Origin: Clostridiisalibacter paucivorans DSM 22131
GTDB lineage: Bacteria > Bacillota > Clostridia > Tissierellales > Clostridiisalibacteraceae
Direction of reading: 5' to 3'
Assembly (NCBI RefSeq): GCF_000620125.1
Contig: NZ_JHVL01000001.1
Span: 1-64,000 of the forward strand
DNA length: 64,000 nt
The notes under the pieces are model-generated. The model saw nothing but the letters and a program-made list of their open reading frames with translations, made no database searches and was not told where the DNA came from. Made by a program: the position numbers and the translations under genes. Below, in pieces: positions 19,018 through 28,348 of this stretch (its first letter is position 1; the number at the start of each line of letters is the position of its first letter).

Positions 19018-20112
19018 TCAACCTACCTTTACATATCCCTCTACTAATATATCACCGTCAAAATTAGAAATATTAGTATCTTTAAGCTGTACACCATTTC
19101 TTATAAACTCAAATCCCTTTCCTTCTACAGGAGTTTTAGCATCTTTACCTCCTATTATCTTAGGAGATATGAAAGCCATAACTTTGTCCACTATCCCTGA
19201 CGATAATGCACTAAAATTTAATGTGCCACCCCCTTCTAATAACACACTATCTATACCTCTATTTCCCAATTCGTCCATCAATATATCTAAATCTACTAAC
19301 TTATTCTTCATGGGTATCTTCAATACTTCTATGCCCATATCTTTAAGACTAGTTACCTTTTCTTTATCTACCTTACTGGCTGCAATTATAGTTTTTACAT
19401 TGGAACTAGTTTTAACAATTTTAGTATTTAAGGGTATTCTCAAATTAGTATCTACTATAATCCTTATAGCATCCTTACCTTCCTTCTCTGTCAATCTAGT
19501 TGTAAGTAAAGGGTCATCATTTAAAACTGTCCCTATACCAACCATAATACCCGAGACCCTATGTCTCAATTGATGCACATACTCTCTAGACCTTTCATTA
19601 CTTATCCAACGAGAATCTCCTGTATATGTGGCTATCTTGCCATCCAATGTCATAGCTGTCTTCATAATGCAGAATGGTCTATTTTTTGTTATATATTTCA
19701 CAAATATTTCATTAAGAACCCTTACGTCTTCTTCCAATACCCCTGTTACTACATCTATACCATTTTCTTGGAGGATTTTAATTCCTGTGCCACAAACCTT
19801 GGGATTAGGATCAACCATACCTATTACAACCCTTTTTATACCCCTATTTACTATCTCGACGGCACAGGGTGGGGTTTTACCATAATGGGAACATGGCTCC
19901 AAGGTCACATACATTGTAGCCCCTGATATGTCCTCTACTGCATTTCTAAATGCCTCTATCTCTGCATGATATCCTCCATAGGCTTTATGATAACCTTCAC
20001 CGATTATCCTTCCCCCTTTTACTATTACTGCCCCCACCAATGGATTGGGATTTACATATCCTATCCCTCCTGTTGACAACTCTATAGCCCTTTTCATGTA
20101 GAACTCATCCAA
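19018..20112 (-). CDS. ribD: Bifunctional diaminohydroxyphosphoribosylaminopyrimidine deaminase / reductase
   Basis: 364 residues. The N-terminal zinc deaminase (about 1-145) shows HAEIEAFRNA and EPCSHYGKTPPC. The C-terminal NADPH reductase (about 146-364) shows MTLDGKIATYTGDSRWIS and LLEGGGTLNFS. It carries out two early riboflavin steps. The start is TTG at 20112 after AAGGTGGTGA. It is the first gene of ribD-ribE-ribBA-ribH, and its leader holds an FMN riboswitch plus terminator. Confidence 0.96.
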   Translation of the reverse strand: MDEFYMKRAIELSTGGIGYVNPNPLVGAVIVKGGRIIGEGYHKAYGGYHAEIEAFRNAVEDISGATMYVTLEPCSHYGKTPPCAVEIVNRGIKRVVIGMVDPNPKVCGTGIKILQENGIDVVTGVLEEDVRVLNEIFVKYITKNRPFCIMKTAMTLDGKIATYTGDSRWISNERSREYVHQLRHRVSGIMVGIGTVLNDDPLLTTRLTEKEGKDAIRIIVDTNLRIPLNTKIVKTSSNVKTIIAASKVDKEKVTSLKDMGIEVLKIPMKNKLVDLDILMDELGNRGIDSVLLEGGGTLNFSALSSGIVDKVMAFISPKIIGGKDAKTPVEGKGFEFIRNGVQLKDTNISNFDGDILVEGYVKVG

Positions 20113-20158
20113 GGAATCACCACCTTTAAAATGTAAATCTAATTTTTATAAAAATAAA

Positions 20159-20190
20159 AAACCCTAAAGATATAGATATCTTCAGGGTTT
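20159..20190 (-). terminator. Intrinsic terminator of the FMN riboswitch
   Basis: AACCCT and the following bases pair with the AGGGTT side (AAACCCTGAAGATATC on the minus strand), followed by a T-rich run. It sits about 45 bases after the aptamer and about 45 bases before ribD, as expected for an FMN-dependent OFF switch. Confidence 0.85.
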
Positions 20191-20233
20191 ATACTCAAAA
20201 TTTATGCTCAAAAAATATGCAAAATAATTAAGC

Positions 20234-20354
20234 ATCTTCCTTCTTTCATCCAGACTTTACTGTCGGTCTCGGAGTTTCACCGAGTCAGCTCCTTATATAA
20301 GGAGGTCGCGGACTTTACCGCCGGTCGGGAATTTCACCCTGCCCTGAAGGTCTT
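20234..20354 (-). promoter_or_regulatory. FMN riboswitch (RFN element)
   Basis: The minus strand reads AAGACCTTCAGGGCAGGGTG, AAATTCCCGACCGGCGGTA, AAGTCCGCGACC and later CCGACAGTAAAGTCTGGATG, the highly conserved RFN blocks, closing with GAAGGAAGAT that pairs with the 5' strand. FMN binding favours the downstream terminator and shuts off the rib operon. Confidence 0.97.
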
Positions 20355-20380
20355 AATCAATATATTCTATTTTCACATTT

Positions 20381-20409
20381 ACTATACCACCTTTTTTATA
20401 GTCTGTCAA
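20381..20409 (-). promoter_or_regulatory. Sigma-A promoter of the riboflavin operon
   Basis: Minus-strand TTGACA, 17-base spacer, TATAGT. Transcription would start about 20 bases before the FMN aptamer. Confidence 0.82.
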
Positions 20410-20426
20410 CATACCTTTTCAAAATT

Positions 20427-21563
20427 TTATCTAAAGGCATTACCACTTATAATCATCTTTTGAACTTGATTTGTGCCTTCATATATTTGAGTAATTTTAG
20501 CATCTCTCATCATTCTTTCAACGGGATAATCCTTCATAAATCCATATCCCCCCATTAGTTGGACAGCATTGGTAGTAACATACATGGCAGCATCTGTAGC
20601 CACTAATTTGGCCCTAGCAGCCGATACTGAATAAGGTTTACCCTCCTGTTTATCCATTGCAGCTTTATAAACAAGATATCTTGCCTGTTCAATCTTTGCA
20701 TCCATATCTGCTATGATCCATTGTAACCCTTGGAAACTACTTATGGGTTTACCAAATTGTTTTCTCTCCTTCATATATTTGATAACTTCATCAAAAGCAC
20801 CTTCCGCTATACCCAAACCTTGGGCGGCCACTCCTATTCTACCTCCATCTAAAACAGCCATAGCTATACGAAAACCTTTTCCTTCGTCTAAAACTAAATT
20901 TTCTGCTGAGACTTCACAATCTTCAAAAATAATTTCAGACACTTGAGCTGACCTAATTCCCATTTTATTCTCTATCTTTCCTATAGACAACCCTTCAGAT
21001 TCTCTATCAACTATAAAGGCAGATATCCCCCTAGTGCCTGCATCTTTATCTGTCTTGGCAAATACTAGATAGACATCGGCCAATGGACCATTTGTTATAA
21101 AACATTTCTTTCCATTTAATACATACTTATCTCCTCTTTTTTCAGCAACAGTCTCAACACCTGAAGCATCTGTACCTGCATTGGGCTCTGTCAAACAAAA
21201 TGCACCTATCTTTTCTCCACTGGCTAAAGGTTTCAAGTATTTTTCTTTTTGTTCTTCACTGCCAAATTTATCTATTCCGCCGGCACATAATGACACCTGT
21301 ACAGAATAGGCTATTCCTGTAGACCCACAGACCTTTGATATTTCTTCAACTGATAATATGTAAGATAGATAGTCCTTTGCCCCATTTACTTTTTCATCAA
21401 ATGGTAATGCAAATAATCCCATTTTAGCCATATCTTTAAATGCATCCATATTAAATTCGCCTTTTTCTTCTAATTCCATCGCAAAAGGTTTAATTTTATT
21501 TTCTGCAAGTTCTTTCACACTATTAACCACCATTTGTTGTTCACTACTTAAATTAAAGTCCAT
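20427..21563 (-). CDS. Acyl-CoA dehydrogenase (short-chain type)
   Basis: 378 residues, the standard flavoprotein length. AFCLTEPNAGTDASG, KCFITNGPLADVYLVFAKT and GIRSAQVSEIIFEDCEV are FAD/substrate motifs. The catalytic base Glu is in QIYEGTNQVQ near residue 364. It oxidises an acyl-CoA to the enoyl-CoA, or runs in reverse as in butyryl-CoA formation with an electron-transferring flavoprotein. No etfAB genes are adjacent, so its partner is elsewhere. It is divergent from an HxlR regulator with two promoters in the gap, suggesting local control. Confidence 0.93.
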   Translation of the reverse strand: MDFNLSSEQQMVVNSVKELAENKIKPFAMELEEKGEFNMDAFKDMAKMGLFALPFDEKVNGAKDYLSYILSVEEISKVCGSTGIAYSVQVSLCAGGIDKFGSEEQKEKYLKPLASGEKIGAFCLTEPNAGTDASGVETVAEKRGDKYVLNGKKCFITNGPLADVYLVFAKTDKDAGTRGISAFIVDRESEGLSIGKIENKMGIRSAQVSEIIFEDCEVSAENLVLDEGKGFRIAMAVLDGGRIGVAAQGLGIAEGAFDEVIKYMKERKQFGKPISSFQGLQWIIADMDAKIEQARYLVYKAAMDKQEGKPYSVSAARAKLVATDAAMYVTTNAVQLMGGYGFMKDYPVERMMRDAKITQIYEGTNQVQKMIISGNAFR

Positions 21564-21608
21564 TACATTATTACCCCCTTAAATATTTTAGAATTTTCTT
21601 TATTTTTA

Positions 21609-21637
21609 ATTTTATTTGATTTAATACTTTATATCAA
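21609..21637 (-). promoter_or_regulatory. Promoter for the acyl-CoA dehydrogenase gene
   Basis: Minus-strand TTGATA, 17-base spacer, TAAAAT. It lies in the divergent region with the HxlR gene, where several TACTTGATA/TAAAGTA-like half sites occur. Confidence 0.6.
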
Positions 21638-21746
21638 GTACGCACTTATAAGGTATATAGTGTTTAATATGATACTTTATTTCTAATTGATACTTTAAAA
21701 GTCTTTTACCCACACTAAATCAATAAAATTTTTCCCTCCTTTTCAG

Positions 21747-21775
21747 TTGAGGTTTATATTAGTTTGGTATATAAT
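21747..21775 (+). promoter_or_regulatory. Promoter for the HxlR regulator
   Basis: TTGAGG, 17-base spacer, TATAAT. The predicted start of transcription is near 21782, giving a leader of about 85 bases to the TTG start codon. Confidence 0.65.
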
Positions 21776-21867
21776 GAAGATATATTAAGTACAAACTTTT
21801 ATGCTTTATAATGCCTAATTTGATATCTAGTATCATAAAGATACTTAGTAGAAAAGGGGTGGATCTC

Positions 21868-22266
21868 TTGTCAAATGTAACTCAATCAAAAGTCAAAGAA
21901 AAGAATTATCCCTGTGGAATGGAATTAACCATGGACATCATAGGAGGAAAATGGAAAAATGTAATACTTTGGCATCTGAGGAATAGGACATTAAGATTTA
22001 GTCAACTTAAAAGAAGACTGGGAGATATTACTCAAAAGATGTTAACTCAACAACTTAGGGAGCTAGAAGCCGATGGTCTAGTAAATAGAAAGGTTTACCC
22101 TCAGGTTCCTCCCAAAGTAGAGTACAGTCTTACTGATTATGGTAAGACCATTATTCCACTACTATATGAACTATACAAATGGGGTATATTTTATTCTAGA
22201 GAATTTGGAGTATGCCTCGAAGTGGAAGACAAAATATTAGATAAAATTATAAAAAAAGAGATATAG
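21868..22266 (+). CDS. HxlR-family winged-helix transcriptional regulator
   Basis: 132 residues with the start chosen here. A conserved cysteine near the N terminus (NYPCGMEL) and MDIIGGKWKNVILWHL are the HxlR/YodB signature; in that family the Cys often senses thiol-reactive electrophiles or oxidants. The winged helix continues with FSQLKRRLGDITQKMLTQQLRELEADGLVNRK. A TTG at 21868 has a near-ideal AAAGGGGTG site 6 bases upstream. The in-frame ATG at 21811 has none. It probably regulates itself and the divergent acyl-CoA dehydrogenase (inference). Confidence 0.92.
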   Translation: MSNVTQSKVKEKNYPCGMELTMDIIGGKWKNVILWHLRNRTLRFSQLKRRLGDITQKMLTQQLRELEADGLVNRKVYPQVPPKVEYSLTDYGKTIIPLLYELYKWGIFYSREFGVCLEVEDKILDKIIKKEI

Positions 22267-22294
22267 AAGCCATTACTCGGTTTCTATATCTCTT
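22256..22294. terminator. Bidirectional terminator inside the converging 3' ends of hxlR-type gene and tdk
   Basis: AAGAGATATAGAA (22256-22268) pairs perfectly with TTCTATATCTCTT (22282-22294), with a run of A on the left and T-rich flank. The left arm includes the last codons and stop of the regulator; the right arm encodes the last residues of thymidine kinase. Confidence 0.8.
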
Positions 22295-22872
22295 CTAGGC
22301 ACTTCATGATGTAGTCTGCATCTTGCTTCATAACTCTCTTTTGCTCCAACTAAAATAGTTGGGTCATTATATGCTGCTGGTTTTCCGTTTATAAGTCTTT
22401 GAGTTCTATTTGCAGGGCTACCGCATTTCATACATACAGCAGTAAGCTTGTCTACAAATTCAGCTATAGCTAAAAGTTTGGGAGTAGGCCCAAAGGGCTC
22501 CCCTCTAAAGTCCATGTCCAAACCTGCTATTATTACTCTCAATCCCTTATCTGCTAGATTCCTACATATATGTATTATATCATCGTCAAAAAATTGTACC
22601 TCATCTATTCCAACTACCTCTGTGTCCTCTTTAATCAAATCAATTATCTCTTTAGAACTGTCTACACATTCTCCACAAATTTTTTCCCCATTATGGGATA
22701 CAACTTCATTTATGCTATATCTATTATCTATTTTAGGTTTAAATACTTGAATATTTTGTTTAGCTATCTCAGCTCTTCGAAGTCGTCTAATTAATTCCTC
22801 ACTTTTTCCACTATACATAGGACCTACAACTACTTCTATCCACCCGTGGTGGTTTGGGCCATACATATCCAT
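22273..22872 (-). CDS. tdk: Thymidine kinase (type II)
   Basis: 199 residues. It phosphorylates thymidine with ATP. The P-loop is [17 protein letters not shown] and the Mg-binding segment is [13 protein letters not shown]. The zinc-binding lasso uses [13 protein letters not shown] and the C-terminal CRLHHEVPR. It is encoded downstream of rpmE in the conserved rho-rpmE-tdk order. Its 3' end is shared with a convergent-gene terminator hairpin. Confidence 0.97.
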   Translation of the reverse strand: MDMYGPNHHGWIEVVVGPMYSGKSEELIRRLRRAEIAKQNIQVFKPKIDNRYSINEVVSHNGEKICGECVDSSKEIIDLIKEDTEVVGIDEVQFFDDDIIHICRNLADKGLRVIIAGLDMDFRGEPFGPTPKLLAIAEFVDKLTAVCMKCGSPANRTQRLINGKPAAYNDPTILVGAKESYEARCRLHHEVPRRDIETE

Positions 22873-22993
22873 AAATCACTCCCATTCCAAATTTAAAATC
22901 AGTATATAGATACCCAAGTCTAATTTCCAATATACTCAAATATTAATAAAATAGAACATTGATACAAAATTGGTCATCTATAACAAAACACAA

Positions 22994-23022
22994 GGGTTAG
23001 AAGTATATTTCACTTCTAACCC
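22994..23022 (-). terminator. Terminator after rpmE
   Basis: GGGTTAGAAGT pairs with ACTTCTAACCC around a 7-base loop. On the minus strand the stem is followed by TTGTGTTTTG. It lies 14 bases beyond the rpmE stop. Confidence 0.82.
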
Positions 23023-23035
23023 TATACAATCGATA

Positions 23036-23245
23036 TTATTCCATTCCATATTTTTTCTTAAACTTGTCTACACGTCCGCCTTTATCTACAAACTTTTGCT
23101 TCCCTGTAAAGAATGGATGGCATTCTGAGCAAATCTCAACCTTTAATTCATCTTTTACTGATCCTGTTTCGAATGTATTTCCACAAGCACAACGAACTAC
23201 TGCTTTTTTATATTCTGGATGAATTCCTTTTTTCACTGAAATCAC
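23036..23245 (-). CDS. rpmE: 50S ribosomal protein L31, zinc-binding form
   Basis: 69 residues. The four metal ligands are visible: [11 protein letters not shown] and [14 protein letters not shown], so it is the C+ (zinc) type. The C terminus [17 protein letters not shown] is canonical. Genomes with this form often carry a zinc-free paralogue elsewhere. It has its own promoter and terminator. Confidence 0.98.
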   Translation of the reverse strand: MISVKKGIHPEYKKAVVRCACGNTFETGSVKDELKVEICSECHPFFTGKQKFVDKGGRVDKFKKKYGME

Positions 23246-23305
23246 CTCTTTCCTAATAGCTTTATTTTATTATATAATAATAATCCTTTACTTTTCAACT
23301 AATAC

Positions 23306-23334
23306 ATTATAGCATGTAAAAAATATCTTTGCAA
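23306..23334 (-). promoter_or_regulatory. Promoter for rpmE
   Basis: Minus-strand TTGCAA, 17-base spacer, TATAAT, about 60 bases before the rpmE start. A second weaker set (TTGAAA/TATAAT, 18 bases) lies downstream of it. Confidence 0.6.
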
Positions 23335-23368
23335 GAAAAAGATTATATCAGATTGGAATTCGACTCAT

Positions 23369-25057
23369 TTATTCTTTTACTCTAGCCTTCTTAAGTAAAT
23401 CCTCCTCTTTAACAGATTTTCCAAATACACTCACTATACCAATAAGTATAGCTACACCGATTATAAGTATAATTATTGGATGAATTGAAAAGATACTTGC
23501 AATTAAATAGGATAATCCTGCCACCGCCGCCACTGTAAAGGCATAAGGCATTTGTGTCTTAACATGGTCTAAATGATCTGCCCCTGATGCCATGGATGAC
23601 ATTATGGTAGTATCCGAAATAGGTGAACAATGATCTCCCAATATTGCCCCTGATAAGACAGTTCCCAAAGAAATTGTAAGCATATGAGGATCGCCTCCAT
23701 CTTGAACAAAGGCATAGGCCATTGGAACAGCCAATGGTATTACGATTGCCATAGTCCCCCAAGCAGTTCCTGTTGCAAAGGATACAAGCGCTGATAATAC
23801 AAATATGATTATAGGTAATACCGCAAATGGAATAGTATCTGAGATTCGTCCTACTAAAAATTCAGCAGTTCCCACATCACCAGTCACACTACCTAATGAC
23901 CACGCTAAAACTAAAATCATACATGCTATAACCATAGATTTAGCTCCATCTACCCACGAATCCATGGCTTCGTCAATAGTAAATATCTTTTGTGCTACTC
24001 CCATAATTACAGCTACTATACCTGATACAATAGATGCCCAAAGTAATACTATACTAGAATCTGCTTCACCAAAACAAGCACGAATACCTGACATAGTAAA
24101 TGGGTCTACATTTCCTTCCAATAACACATAGCCATTGTACCATAGTCCTACAAAAGCCACAACAATTAATGTAAGAATTGGAACGATTGCATTAGAAACC
24201 TTTAGCTTAATATCTTTCTTTATCTCCATATTAGTTATTTCATCACTAGTCATAGGCTTTGACCCATCAGCTATCAACTTACCTGTAAGTCTTGCCCTCT
24301 TCTCTGCCCTATACATAGGTCCAAAGTCTCTTTGCATTAATACTAATACTAAAATGAATATTAGTGCATAAACACAATAATAGCTGTATGGGATTGTCTT
24401 TAAAAATACTTCATAATAATTTGCATCAATACCCAATCTTTCGTAAATGTTTTTTATTACCCCTATTTCATACCCAACCCATGTAGATATCAAAGCAATA
24501 CCTACTATAGGTGCAGCAGTAGAATCTATAAGGTATGAGAATTTTTCTTTAGATATCTTGTTTTTATCAGTAAGTGGTCTCATAGTTGGTCCCACTATAA
24601 GGGTATTTGCATAGTCATCAAAAAATACAAATACACCAAGCAATATTGTATACAACTGAGCAGTTCTAGGATTTTTCACCTTTTTTCCTACTGCTTCTGC
24701 CACTGCCAGGGTACCACCCATTTTACTAATAACACCCACCATACCTCCTATGGCCAATAGGAAAATAATTATAGCAGCATTCCATGAATCAGATAAAGAA
24801 CCCAATATGTATTTATCCATAGTCCTTAACAATCCATAAAATGGATTCCACCCTGCCAACATAGTTGAGCCAACCAATATCCCTAAAAATAGTGATATCA
24901 ATACTTGTTTAGTGATAAAGGCTAAAACAATTGCCAATAATGGCGGCAACAAAGATATCCACCCAAAACTAGCTTCAGTCTCACCTTCTGCAAAAACAGG
25001 TAATGCCAGAAATAAAATACCTAATAATACTAATAAAGCAATTCTAAACTTTTTCAT
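23369..25057 (-). CDS. NhaC-family Na+/H+ antiporter-type transporter
   Basis: 562 residues, about 12-13 membrane helices preceded by a signal-like hydrophobic start (LLGILFLALPVFA). LLAIGGMVGVISKMGG, GVFVFFDDYANTLIVGPTM and LGDHCSPISDTTIMSSMAS are diagnostic of the NhaC/YuiF group. Members exchange Na+/H+ or combine this with organic-acid or amino-acid exchange; the substrate is not resolved. It interrupts the usual rho-rpmE adjacency. An extra terminator-like hairpin lies in its leader. Confidence 0.9.
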   Translation of the reverse strand: MKKFRIALLVLLGILFLALPVFAEGETEASFGWISLLPPLLAIVLAFITKQVLISLFLGILVGSTMLAGWNPFYGLLRTMDKYILGSLSDSWNAAIIIFLLAIGGMVGVISKMGGTLAVAEAVGKKVKNPRTAQLYTILLGVFVFFDDYANTLIVGPTMRPLTDKNKISKEKFSYLIDSTAAPIVGIALISTWVGYEIGVIKNIYERLGIDANYYEVFLKTIPYSYYCVYALIFILVLVLMQRDFGPMYRAEKRARLTGKLIADGSKPMTSDEITNMEIKKDIKLKVSNAIVPILTLIVVAFVGLWYNGYVLLEGNVDPFTMSGIRACFGEADSSIVLLWASIVSGIVAVIMGVAQKIFTIDEAMDSWVDGAKSMVIACMILVLAWSLGSVTGDVGTAEFLVGRISDTIPFAVLPIIIFVLSALVSFATGTAWGTMAIVIPLAVPMAYAFVQDGGDPHMLTISLGTVLSGAILGDHCSPISDTTIMSSMASGADHLDHVKTQMPYAFTVAAVAGLSYLIASIFSIHPIIILIIGVAILIGIVSVFGKSVKEEDLLKKARVKE

Positions 25058-25121
25058 ATTATCCCTCTCTATAAAATATTTTTGTAAACCCCTAGGCCCC
25101 CTTTTTAATAAATTTTATTAT

Positions 25122-25169
25122 AAAAAAGACAGTTATATATAGTAAATAAAATTACTAATATTACTGTCT
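25122..25169 (-). terminator. Hairpin with U-run in the nhaC-type gene leader
   Basis: AGACAGT (25127-25133) pairs with ACTGTCT (25163-25169), extended by AGTAA/TTACT; on the minus strand it ends in TTTTTT. It lies between a good promoter and the coding start, so it either ends rho transcripts or attenuates the antiporter gene. The remainder of the 295-base gap shows nothing more. Confidence 0.6.
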
Positions 25170-25214
25170 ATTGAATCCTAGTGTATAAATATTACAAATA
25201 GAATAGAGAGAAGT

Positions 25215-25243
25215 ATTATATTTTTTGCAATTTGAATTAGCAA
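25215..25243 (-). promoter_or_regulatory. Promoter for the NhaC-type gene
   Basis: Minus-strand TTGCTA, 17-base spacer, TATAAT. The predicted leader is about 150 bases. Confidence 0.6.
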
Positions 25244-25352
25244 TCCATTTGCTTTTAAAAAAGTTTGATATATAATAGACAATCTTCGTTTCTATTATAT
25301 TCCAAATATTCTTTCATGTCAATTGAGAACTATAATATTTTTCCAATTAATT

Positions 25353-26687
25353 TTATAATTCTCTTATCTTACTCCTCATTATATTTACAAATTGCTCATT
25401 GGTCTTAGTTGACATCAGCCTATCCAATAATACCTCTGCTACATCAGCAGTGGAAGTATTGCCCAATGCCTTTCTTATATTCCATATAGTCTCAAGTTCT
25501 TTCTGGCTAAGGAGTAATTCCTCTCTTCTAGTACCTGATTTATTCATATCTATAGCAGGGAAAATTCTCTTTTCAGATAATCTTCTATCTAAATGCACCT
25601 CCATATTTCCTGTCCCCTTAAATTCTTCAAATATCACATCGTCCATCCTGCTACCTGTCTCTATAAGAGCTGTAGCTAAAATAGTAAGACTACCTCCATT
25701 CTCTATATTCCTTGCCGCACCAAAAAATCTCTTAGGTTTGTGTAAAGCCCCAGGATCTAATCCACCTGAAAGAGTTCTGCCTGTAGGAGGTATAGTTAAA
25801 TTATATGCCCTAGCTAATCTAGTTATACTATCTAAAAGTATAACTACATCTTTATTATGTTCTACTAATCTCTTGGCCCTCTCCAAAACCATCTCAGCTA
25901 CTTTAGTATGGTGTTTCGGAAGTTCATCAAATGTAGAATATACAACATCCCCTTTAACAGATCTCTGCATATCTGTTACTTCTTCAGGTCGTTCATCTAT
26001 CAACAATATTATTATCTCTATATCGGGATAATTTTGCGCGATACTATTGGCAATCTTCTTCAAAAGGATAGTTTTACCTGCCTTAGGGGGAGCAACAATC
26101 ATCCCTCTTTGTCCCTTACCTATAGGTGCTATTAAATCTATTATTCTAGTTGAAAGTTCATTAGGAGAAGTCTCTATAGTTATTCTTTCCTCTGGATATA
26201 TAGGTGTAAGGGTATCAAAATCTGGTCTATTGGTTGCAAAGTCTGGATCTAGACCATTGACCTTTTTTACATATAATAACGCCTTATATTTCTCACCAGA
26301 TTTCGGTGGTCTAGTTATACCGAATACCTTGTCTCCCGTTCTCAAATTAAATCTTCTTATCTGAGAAGGAGATATATATATATCATCATCACTGGTAAGA
26401 TAATTTTCACATCTCAAAAATCCATATCCATCAGTATGTAATTCCAATATTCCTTCAGCAGTATTTATATCTTCACTTTTATCAATCTCATCAGAAAGTC
26501 TATCGGGTAGGCCTTGTTTATGTCTTTCTTTTTTTACTATCTTTTTTACACTATCTGTATCTCCTACTTCCTTTATCTTTTCAATCAATTCATTCTTTCT
26601 GTATTTTGTGCACCCCTTTATTCCCAACTCTTTGGCAATATTTCTGAGGTCTTCTAATTTATAATCTTTAAAATTATCAATACTCAA
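25353..26687 (-). CDS. rho: Transcription termination factor Rho
   Basis: About 444 residues. An N-terminal LAF/SAP-like helical part is followed by the RNA-binding cold-shock fold ([34 protein letters not shown]). The ATPase domain has Walker [17 protein letters not shown] and Walker [18 protein letters not shown], plus the Q-loop region [25 protein letters not shown]. The ATG at 26693 almost touches the GGAGG site. The TTG two codons later has proper spacing and is used here. A long leader precedes it. Confidence 0.96.
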   Translation of the reverse strand: MSIDNFKDYKLEDLRNIAKELGIKGCTKYRKNELIEKIKEVGDTDSVKKIVKKERHKQGLPDRLSDEIDKSEDINTAEGILELHTDGYGFLRCENYLTSDDDIYISPSQIRRFNLRTGDKVFGITRPPKSGEKYKALLYVKKVNGLDPDFATNRPDFDTLTPIYPEERITIETSPNELSTRIIDLIAPIGKGQRGMIVAPPKAGKTILLKKIANSIAQNYPDIEIIILLIDERPEEVTDMQRSVKGDVVYSTFDELPKHHTKVAEMVLERAKRLVEHNKDVVILLDSITRLARAYNLTIPPTGRTLSGGLDPGALHKPKRFFGAARNIENGGSLTILATALIETGSRMDDVIFEEFKGTGNMEVHLDRRLSEKRIFPAIDMNKSGTRREELLLSQKELETIWNIRKALGNTSTADVAEVLLDRLMSTKTNEQFVNIMRSKIREL

Positions 26688-26693
26688 ACTCAT

Positions 26694-27129
26694 ACCTCCA
26701 TAATATAAAATGTACTATAACCTAACTATATAAACAAACTCTTTGCTATCTGGAAAATAATAAGATATACCCTTTTAAATCTAGGAGTTAATTTCATATT
26801 GTATGAAAAAATATATAAACTATCAAAAGCAAGTAGAATCAATACAATTCAAGTGTATGAACTTATTTACTTTGTGTAAATACATTAAAAGGGAAAGTTC
26901 AAAAGAAAGGTTTAATCAATGTAATATTACCATTTCATCTAGGATAAGTCAACAAGTTTTAGTTGGTAGTTAATAGTTAGTAGTTCGTAGTTGACTATAA
27001 AAAACCCTAGGTTCTCATCATTAGACTACTAACCACTAACCATTAACCACTAACTTTTTTATGTTTTATACCTCTGTCATAGCTATATGTTTGTAAACAA
27101 TTCCAGTTAATAGTCAGTAATACTACTAA
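26694..27129 (-). promoter_or_regulatory. rho leader region with promoter (435-base gap)
   Basis: A promoter TTGACT, 17-base spacer, TAATAT lies at 26924-26952, giving a leader of about 220 bases. The leader is AT-rich with weak local inverted repeats; rho leaders are autoregulated by attenuation in some bacteria, but I see no decisive terminator here. The rest of the gap is repeat element E4. Confidence 0.5.
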
Positions 27130-27136
27130 CTACTTA
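26960..27136. repeat. Heptad hairpin element E4 (compound)
   Basis: Left arm TAGTTGGTAGTTAATAG and TTAGTAG, a variant core around AAACCCTAGGTTCTCATCAT in reverse orientation, a right arm of CTAACCA/CTAACTA units, then a second small arm at 27105-27136. The TAG stop of the adjacent glpX gene (27130-27132) lies in it. Confidence 0.75.
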
Positions 27137-28113
27137 GCATAAGCAGGCTTTTTATCTAATTTATGAATAGCCTCTACAAATCTTATTGTGCCTGTCTCTG
27201 CCCTAGTAACCATAGAATATGTCTTTGCCGTATTATTTTCATAATATACAACACCTTTTAAGAAATCTCCATCTGTTATACCAGTAGCTGCAAAAAATAT
27301 TTCATTGCCCTTTGCTAAATCTTCCATATTAAGTACTTGATTTATATCTTTAATACCCATTTTTTTACATCGTTTCATTTCTTCATCTGCAGAATTATAT
27401 ATCCCTGGCATCAATCTTCCTTGAAAGTGTCCGCCTAAGCATTTAAGTGCTGCTGCTGCTATTACTCCTTCTGGTGCTCCTCCGATACCCATAAGCATAT
27501 CTACTCCTGAGTGTTCAAAACACGCCGCTATAGCTGCTGCCACATCTCCATCTCCAAAAAGCTTTATCCTTGCTCCAGCCTTTCTGATTCTCTTTATCAG
27601 CTCCTCATGTCTAGGTCTATCTAGCATAGTAACTGTTATATCTGATATATCCTTGTTTAGTGCCTTAGATAATGATTTAAGGTTTTCTTCTACAGGGGCT
27701 GCTATATCTACTTTCCCTGCCGCCTTAGGTCCCACTGCTATTTTGTCCATATACATATCAGGGGCATGCAGTAAACATCCCTCTGGTGCTATAGCTACCA
27801 CTGCTATAGCATTGGGTAGACCCTTTGCCACAGCTGTAGTGCCATCCAATGGGTCCACAGCTATATCTACCTTCATACTTCCCTCTCCACGTTTTCCTAT
27901 TTCTTCACCTATATAAAGCATAGGTGCCTCGTCCATTTCTCCTTCTCCAATAACCACTGTACCTTCTATGTCTATAGTGTCAAACATTCTTCTCATACCA
28001 TCTACAGCTGCTTGATCCGCTGCAATTTTATCTCCTCTACCCACATGTCTAGCACTACCTAATGCTGCCGCTTCTGTAACCCTCACAAGGTTTAAAGCAA
28101 GATCTCTGTCCAC
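27130..28113 (-). CDS. glpX: Fructose-1,6-bisphosphatase class II (GlpX), copy 2
   Basis: About 327 residues. It hydrolyses fructose-1,6-bisphosphate to fructose-6-phosphate. Motifs are GRGDKIAADQAAVDGMRR, GTVVIGEGEMDEAPMLYIGE, the Mg site DIAVDPLDGTTAVAKG and GIGGAPEGVIAAAALKC. An ATG at 28134 would place the AAAGGAGG ribosome site inside the coding sequence; GTG at 28113 has correct spacing and matches the start of the neighbouring paralogue (MDRDLALNL versus MNRNLAISL). Its stop codon is part of repeat element E4. Confidence 0.94.
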   Translation of the reverse strand: MDRDLALNLVRVTEAAALGSARHVGRGDKIAADQAAVDGMRRMFDTIDIEGTVVIGEGEMDEAPMLYIGEEIGKRGEGSMKVDIAVDPLDGTTAVAKGLPNAIAVVAIAPEGCLLHAPDMYMDKIAVGPKAAGKVDIAAPVEENLKSLSKALNKDISDITVTMLDRPRHEELIKRIRKAGARIKLFGDGDVAAAIAACFEHSGVDMLMGIGGAPEGVIAAAALKCLGGHFQGRLMPGIYNSADEEMKRCKKMGIKDINQVLNMEDLAKGNEIFFAATGITDGDFLKGVVYYENNTAKTYSMVTRAETGTIRFVEAIHKLDKKPAYAK

Positions 28114-28182
28114 AAATGTGACCTCCTTTTTCATTGAATTCTATAAATAGTATATTCCAATCCTTCATATATTGTCAATTAT

Positions 28183-28348
28183 TTAGCTCTTGGTTGTTAG
28201 TTCTTAGTTCTTGGCTCTTAGTTCTTAGTTCTTGGCTCTTAGTTCTTGGTTCTTGGTTGTTAGTTGTTGGTTCTTAGGGGAGTTTATTGAAATCCGTAGG
28301 ATTTCAATAAAAGACTACCAGCTACAGACTACCGACTCCAGACTCTCC
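28183..28348. repeat. Heptad hairpin element E5 between the two glpX genes
   Basis: Left arm rich in TTCTTAG/TTCTTGG units, core TTGAAATCCGTAGGATTTCAA, right arm ACTACCAGCTACAGACTACC and so on. The TAG stop of glpX copy 1 (28348-28350) touches its end. Confidence 0.75.
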
